Source: Novacetimonas cocois
GTDB lineage: Bacteria; Pseudomonadota; Alphaproteobacteria; Acetobacterales; Acetobacteraceae
Assembly (NCBI RefSeq): GCF_003311635.1
Contig: NZ_QEXL01000009.1
Span: 1 to 49,499, forward strand
DNA: 49,499 nucleotides
Direction: 5' to 3'
Both the position numbers and the translations under genes were made by a program. Of this stretch, positions 48,091-49,499 are shown piece by piece. How positions within the stretch are numbered: the first letter of the stretch is position 1; the number at the start of each line of letters is the position of its first letter. Under the pieces are notes generated by a model. It did not search any database and was not told the origin of the DNA. It worked only from the letters and a program-made list of their open reading frames with translations.

Positions 48091-49083
48091 ATGGCTCTTG
48101 GTTTCTTTTCACGACTCAAGGCGGGGCTGTCGCGCTCCACCCAGAAACTCAGCGGCGGGCTGAGCGCGGTCTTCACGCGGCGCAAGCTTGACGATCAGGC
48201 GCTGGAGGATCTCGAAGATCTGCTGATTTCCGCTGATCTGGGGCCGAATGTCGCGGCGAAGGTCATCGATTCCTTCCGCACCTCCAAATTCGGCAAGGAA
48301 GTCACGGATGAGGAAGTGCGCACCGCGCTGGCGGAAGAGATCGCGAAGATCCTCGAACCCGTCGCCATCCCGTTCGAACCCGATCCCGCGCACAAGCCGC
48401 ATGTCGTGCTGGTGGTGGGTGTCAACGGCACGGGCAAGACCACGACCATAGGCAAGATGGCCCGTTATTACGGCGAACAGGGCAAGAAGGTCATGATGGT
48501 CGCGGGCGATACGTTCCGCGCCGCAGCCGTCGAACAGCTTCAGGTCTGGGGCGAGCGTGTTGGCGCGCCCGTCATTGCCGGTCCCCCCAATGCCGATGCC
48601 GCCGGCCTTGCGTTCGAGGCCCTGAAGCGCGGGAAGGCCGAAGGGGCGGACCTGCTTCTGGTCGATACCGCAGGGCGCCTGCACAACAAGGGCGCGCTGA
48701 TGGAGGAACTGGCGAAAATCATCCGCGTGATGCGCAAGTTCGATGAAACCGCGCCCCATTCCGTCCTGCTTGTGCTGGATGCCACCACCGGCCAGAACGC
48801 GATGGAACAGGTGCGCGTGTTCAAGGAACTGGTGAATGTCACCGGGCTGGTGGTGACGAAGCTCGACGGTTCGGCGCGTGGCGGCATTGTCGTGGCGCTG
48901 GCGGATGCGTTCGGCCTGCCGGTCCACATGGTGGGCGTTGGCGAACAGGCCGAGGATCTGCGTCCCTTCTCCGCGCAGGCGTTCGCGCAGGGACTGGTGG
49001 GCGACGATATCAAGGTGATCGATCGCGAAGCCCCGCCGCAGGAGAGTGAAGGGAAGGAAGATGCCCATCCTCCGGCGGAATGA
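48091..49083 (+). CDS. ftsY: Signal recognition particle receptor FtsY
   Basis: SRP GTPase receptor (330 residues) that docks translating ribosomes at the membrane for co-translational insertion. The N domain is at about 1-95. The G domain has GVNGTGKTTTIGKM near 110-123, GDTFRAAAVEQL near 139-150, VDTAGRLHNK and TKLDGSARGG. The long acidic A domain of E. coli FtsY is missing; a short amphipathic start MALGFFSRLKAGLS is present, as in many alphaproteobacteria. It is last of gloA-dapF-mtaB-ftsY, and a three-armed repeat follows. Confidence 0.96.
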   Translation: MALGFFSRLKAGLSRSTQKLSGGLSAVFTRRKLDDQALEDLEDLLISADLGPNVAAKVIDSFRTSKFGKEVTDEEVRTALAEEIAKILEPVAIPFEPDPAHKPHVVLVVGVNGTGKTTTIGKMARYYGEQGKKVMMVAGDTFRAAAVEQLQVWGERVGAPVIAGPPNADAAGLAFEALKRGKAEGADLLLVDTAGRLHNKGALMEELAKIIRVMRKFDETAPHSVLLVLDATTGQNAMEQVRVFKELVNVTGLVVTKLDGSARGGIVVALADAFGLPVHMVGVGEQAEDLRPFSAQAFAQGLVGDDIKVIDREAPPQESEGKEDAHPPAE

Positions 49084-49110
49084 GCAGCCGATAACAGACT
49101 GAAAACAAAA

Positions 49111-49190
49111 AGAAGTTTTTGGTGAAGCTTTTTCCAAAAAGCTTCGGGGAACGCCGCTTTTTTGGAAAAAGGCGGCACCCGAAAGCTTTT
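49111..49190. repeat. Three-armed dispersed repeat, copy 2
   Basis: Same plan as copy 1: inner hairpins GAAGCTTTTT/AAAAAGCTTC (49124-49145, perfect) and GCCGC-T-rich/AAAAAGGCGGC (about 49154-49176), inside a looser outer stem (AGAAGTTTTTGGTG with CACCCGAAAGCTTTT). It lies 27 bases after ftsY and before the pgk terminator, again in a convergent gap. Confidence 0.8.
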
Positions 49191-49272
49191 ATCTGTAGTC
49201 TGCTGAATGGCAGAATTCGGAAGTTCTTTTTGCCTCAATGTTCCCCGCAAAAAGAAGATCCCAAATAGGCAC

Positions 49273-49306
49273 AAAAAAGGGGACCACCCCGTCAGGGATG
49301 ATCCCC
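49273..49306 (-). terminator. Intrinsic terminator of pgk
   Basis: On the minus strand, a 12-bp stem with two G-T pairs (49295-49306 with 49279-49290) is followed by six T. It lies 30 bases beyond the pgk stop codon. Confidence 0.85.
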
Positions 49307-49336
49307 GCGCCCATCCGGGCGGCGGCAGGCGACCGA

Positions 49337-49499
49337 TCAGATCGGCAATGCGCGCTCGAAGATGGATTCCAGCGCCATGATGCCCGGCAGGGTCTTGCCC
49401 TCCAGCCATTCAAGGAAAGCGCCACCGGCGGTAGAGATATAGGAAATCTCCTTCGTTACGCCGGCATGGCGCAGGGCGGATACCGTATCGCCCCCCCCC
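49337..49499 (-). CDS. pgk: Phosphoglycerate kinase, C-terminal end (cut by window edge)
   Basis: Fifty-three residues of the C-terminus. The nucleotide-phosphate loop [13 protein letters not shown], then [20 protein letters not shown] and the end ERALPI are unmistakable for PGK, the enzyme passing a phosphate between 1,3-bisphosphoglycerate and ADP. The nine-C run at the window end encodes the glycines of GGGDT, so it is real coding sequence. Confidence 0.93.
   Translation of the reverse strand, partial: GGGDTVSALRHAGVTKEISYISTAGGAFLEWLEGKTLPGIMALESIFERALPI

Noticed and set aside
49491-49499. Run of nine C at the right edge as a possible sequencing artefact
   Set aside because: It translates in frame to the glycines of the conserved GGGDT loop of phosphoglycerate kinase.

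Overview
The window is a GC-rich chromosomal segment whose gene content and order point to an acetic acid bacterium (Alphaproteobacteria, Acetobacteraceae, most like Komagataeibacter or Gluconacetobacter). This is inferred from the proteins, the Entner-Doudoroff pair, the alpha2-beta2 glycyl-tRNA synthetase and the dispersed hairpin repeats; no database search was possible. It is mostly core genome. I see no insertion sequence, prophage, integrase or CRISPR array. Both ends are cut inside genes: a glycine-zipper lipoprotein on the left and phosphoglycerate kinase on the right.

Layout. 1-6833 holds the rod-shape and elongasome operon mreB-mreC-mreD-mrdA-rodA plus an overlapping DUF3293 gene. 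7038-9993 is glyQS on the minus strand. 10206-11723 holds a DUF2076 protein and alkB. 11912-14425 is edd-eda. 14806-15372 encodes a small exported protein, followed by tRNA-Lys. 15773-19686 is gyrA-coaD-ppiB on the minus strand. 19965-23850 is the divergent ssb/uvrA pair. 24023-25499 is speD-speE for spermidine. 25565-32125 is a LysR-controlled cluster for D-amino acids or D-peptides. 32305-33246 is an FkbM-type methyltransferase in an AT-rich patch. 33674-39031 holds an ABM-domain enzyme and the glycine cleavage genes gcvT-gcvH-gcvP behind a tandem glycine riboswitch. 39197-42095 is a FecBCD/BtuFCD-type ABC importer. 42247-44600 holds a small exported protein and a coiled-coil porin. 44750-49083 holds a methyltransferase, gloA, dapF, mtaB and ftsY. 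pgk follows.

How the genes work together. The left part makes and places side-wall peptidoglycan, and dapF supplies meso-diaminopimelate for it. The least ordinary region is 25565-32125. It contains a D-amino-acid aminotransferase, a complete polar-amino-acid ABC importer, a DmpA-family (S58) aminopeptidase and a DppA-family (M55) D-aminopeptidase. The six genes overlap or nearly overlap and lie divergent from a LysR regulator, with paired inverted repeats in the shared control region. I read it as a pathway that imports and dismantles D-amino-acid-containing (or beta-) peptides, perhaps from peptidoglycan turnover. That function is inference.

Non-coding structure includes a dispersed three-armed repeat (two good copies and one decayed), several strong terminators, an AT-rich 12-bp inverted repeat upstream of the exported protein, and a candidate SOS box between ssb and uvrA.
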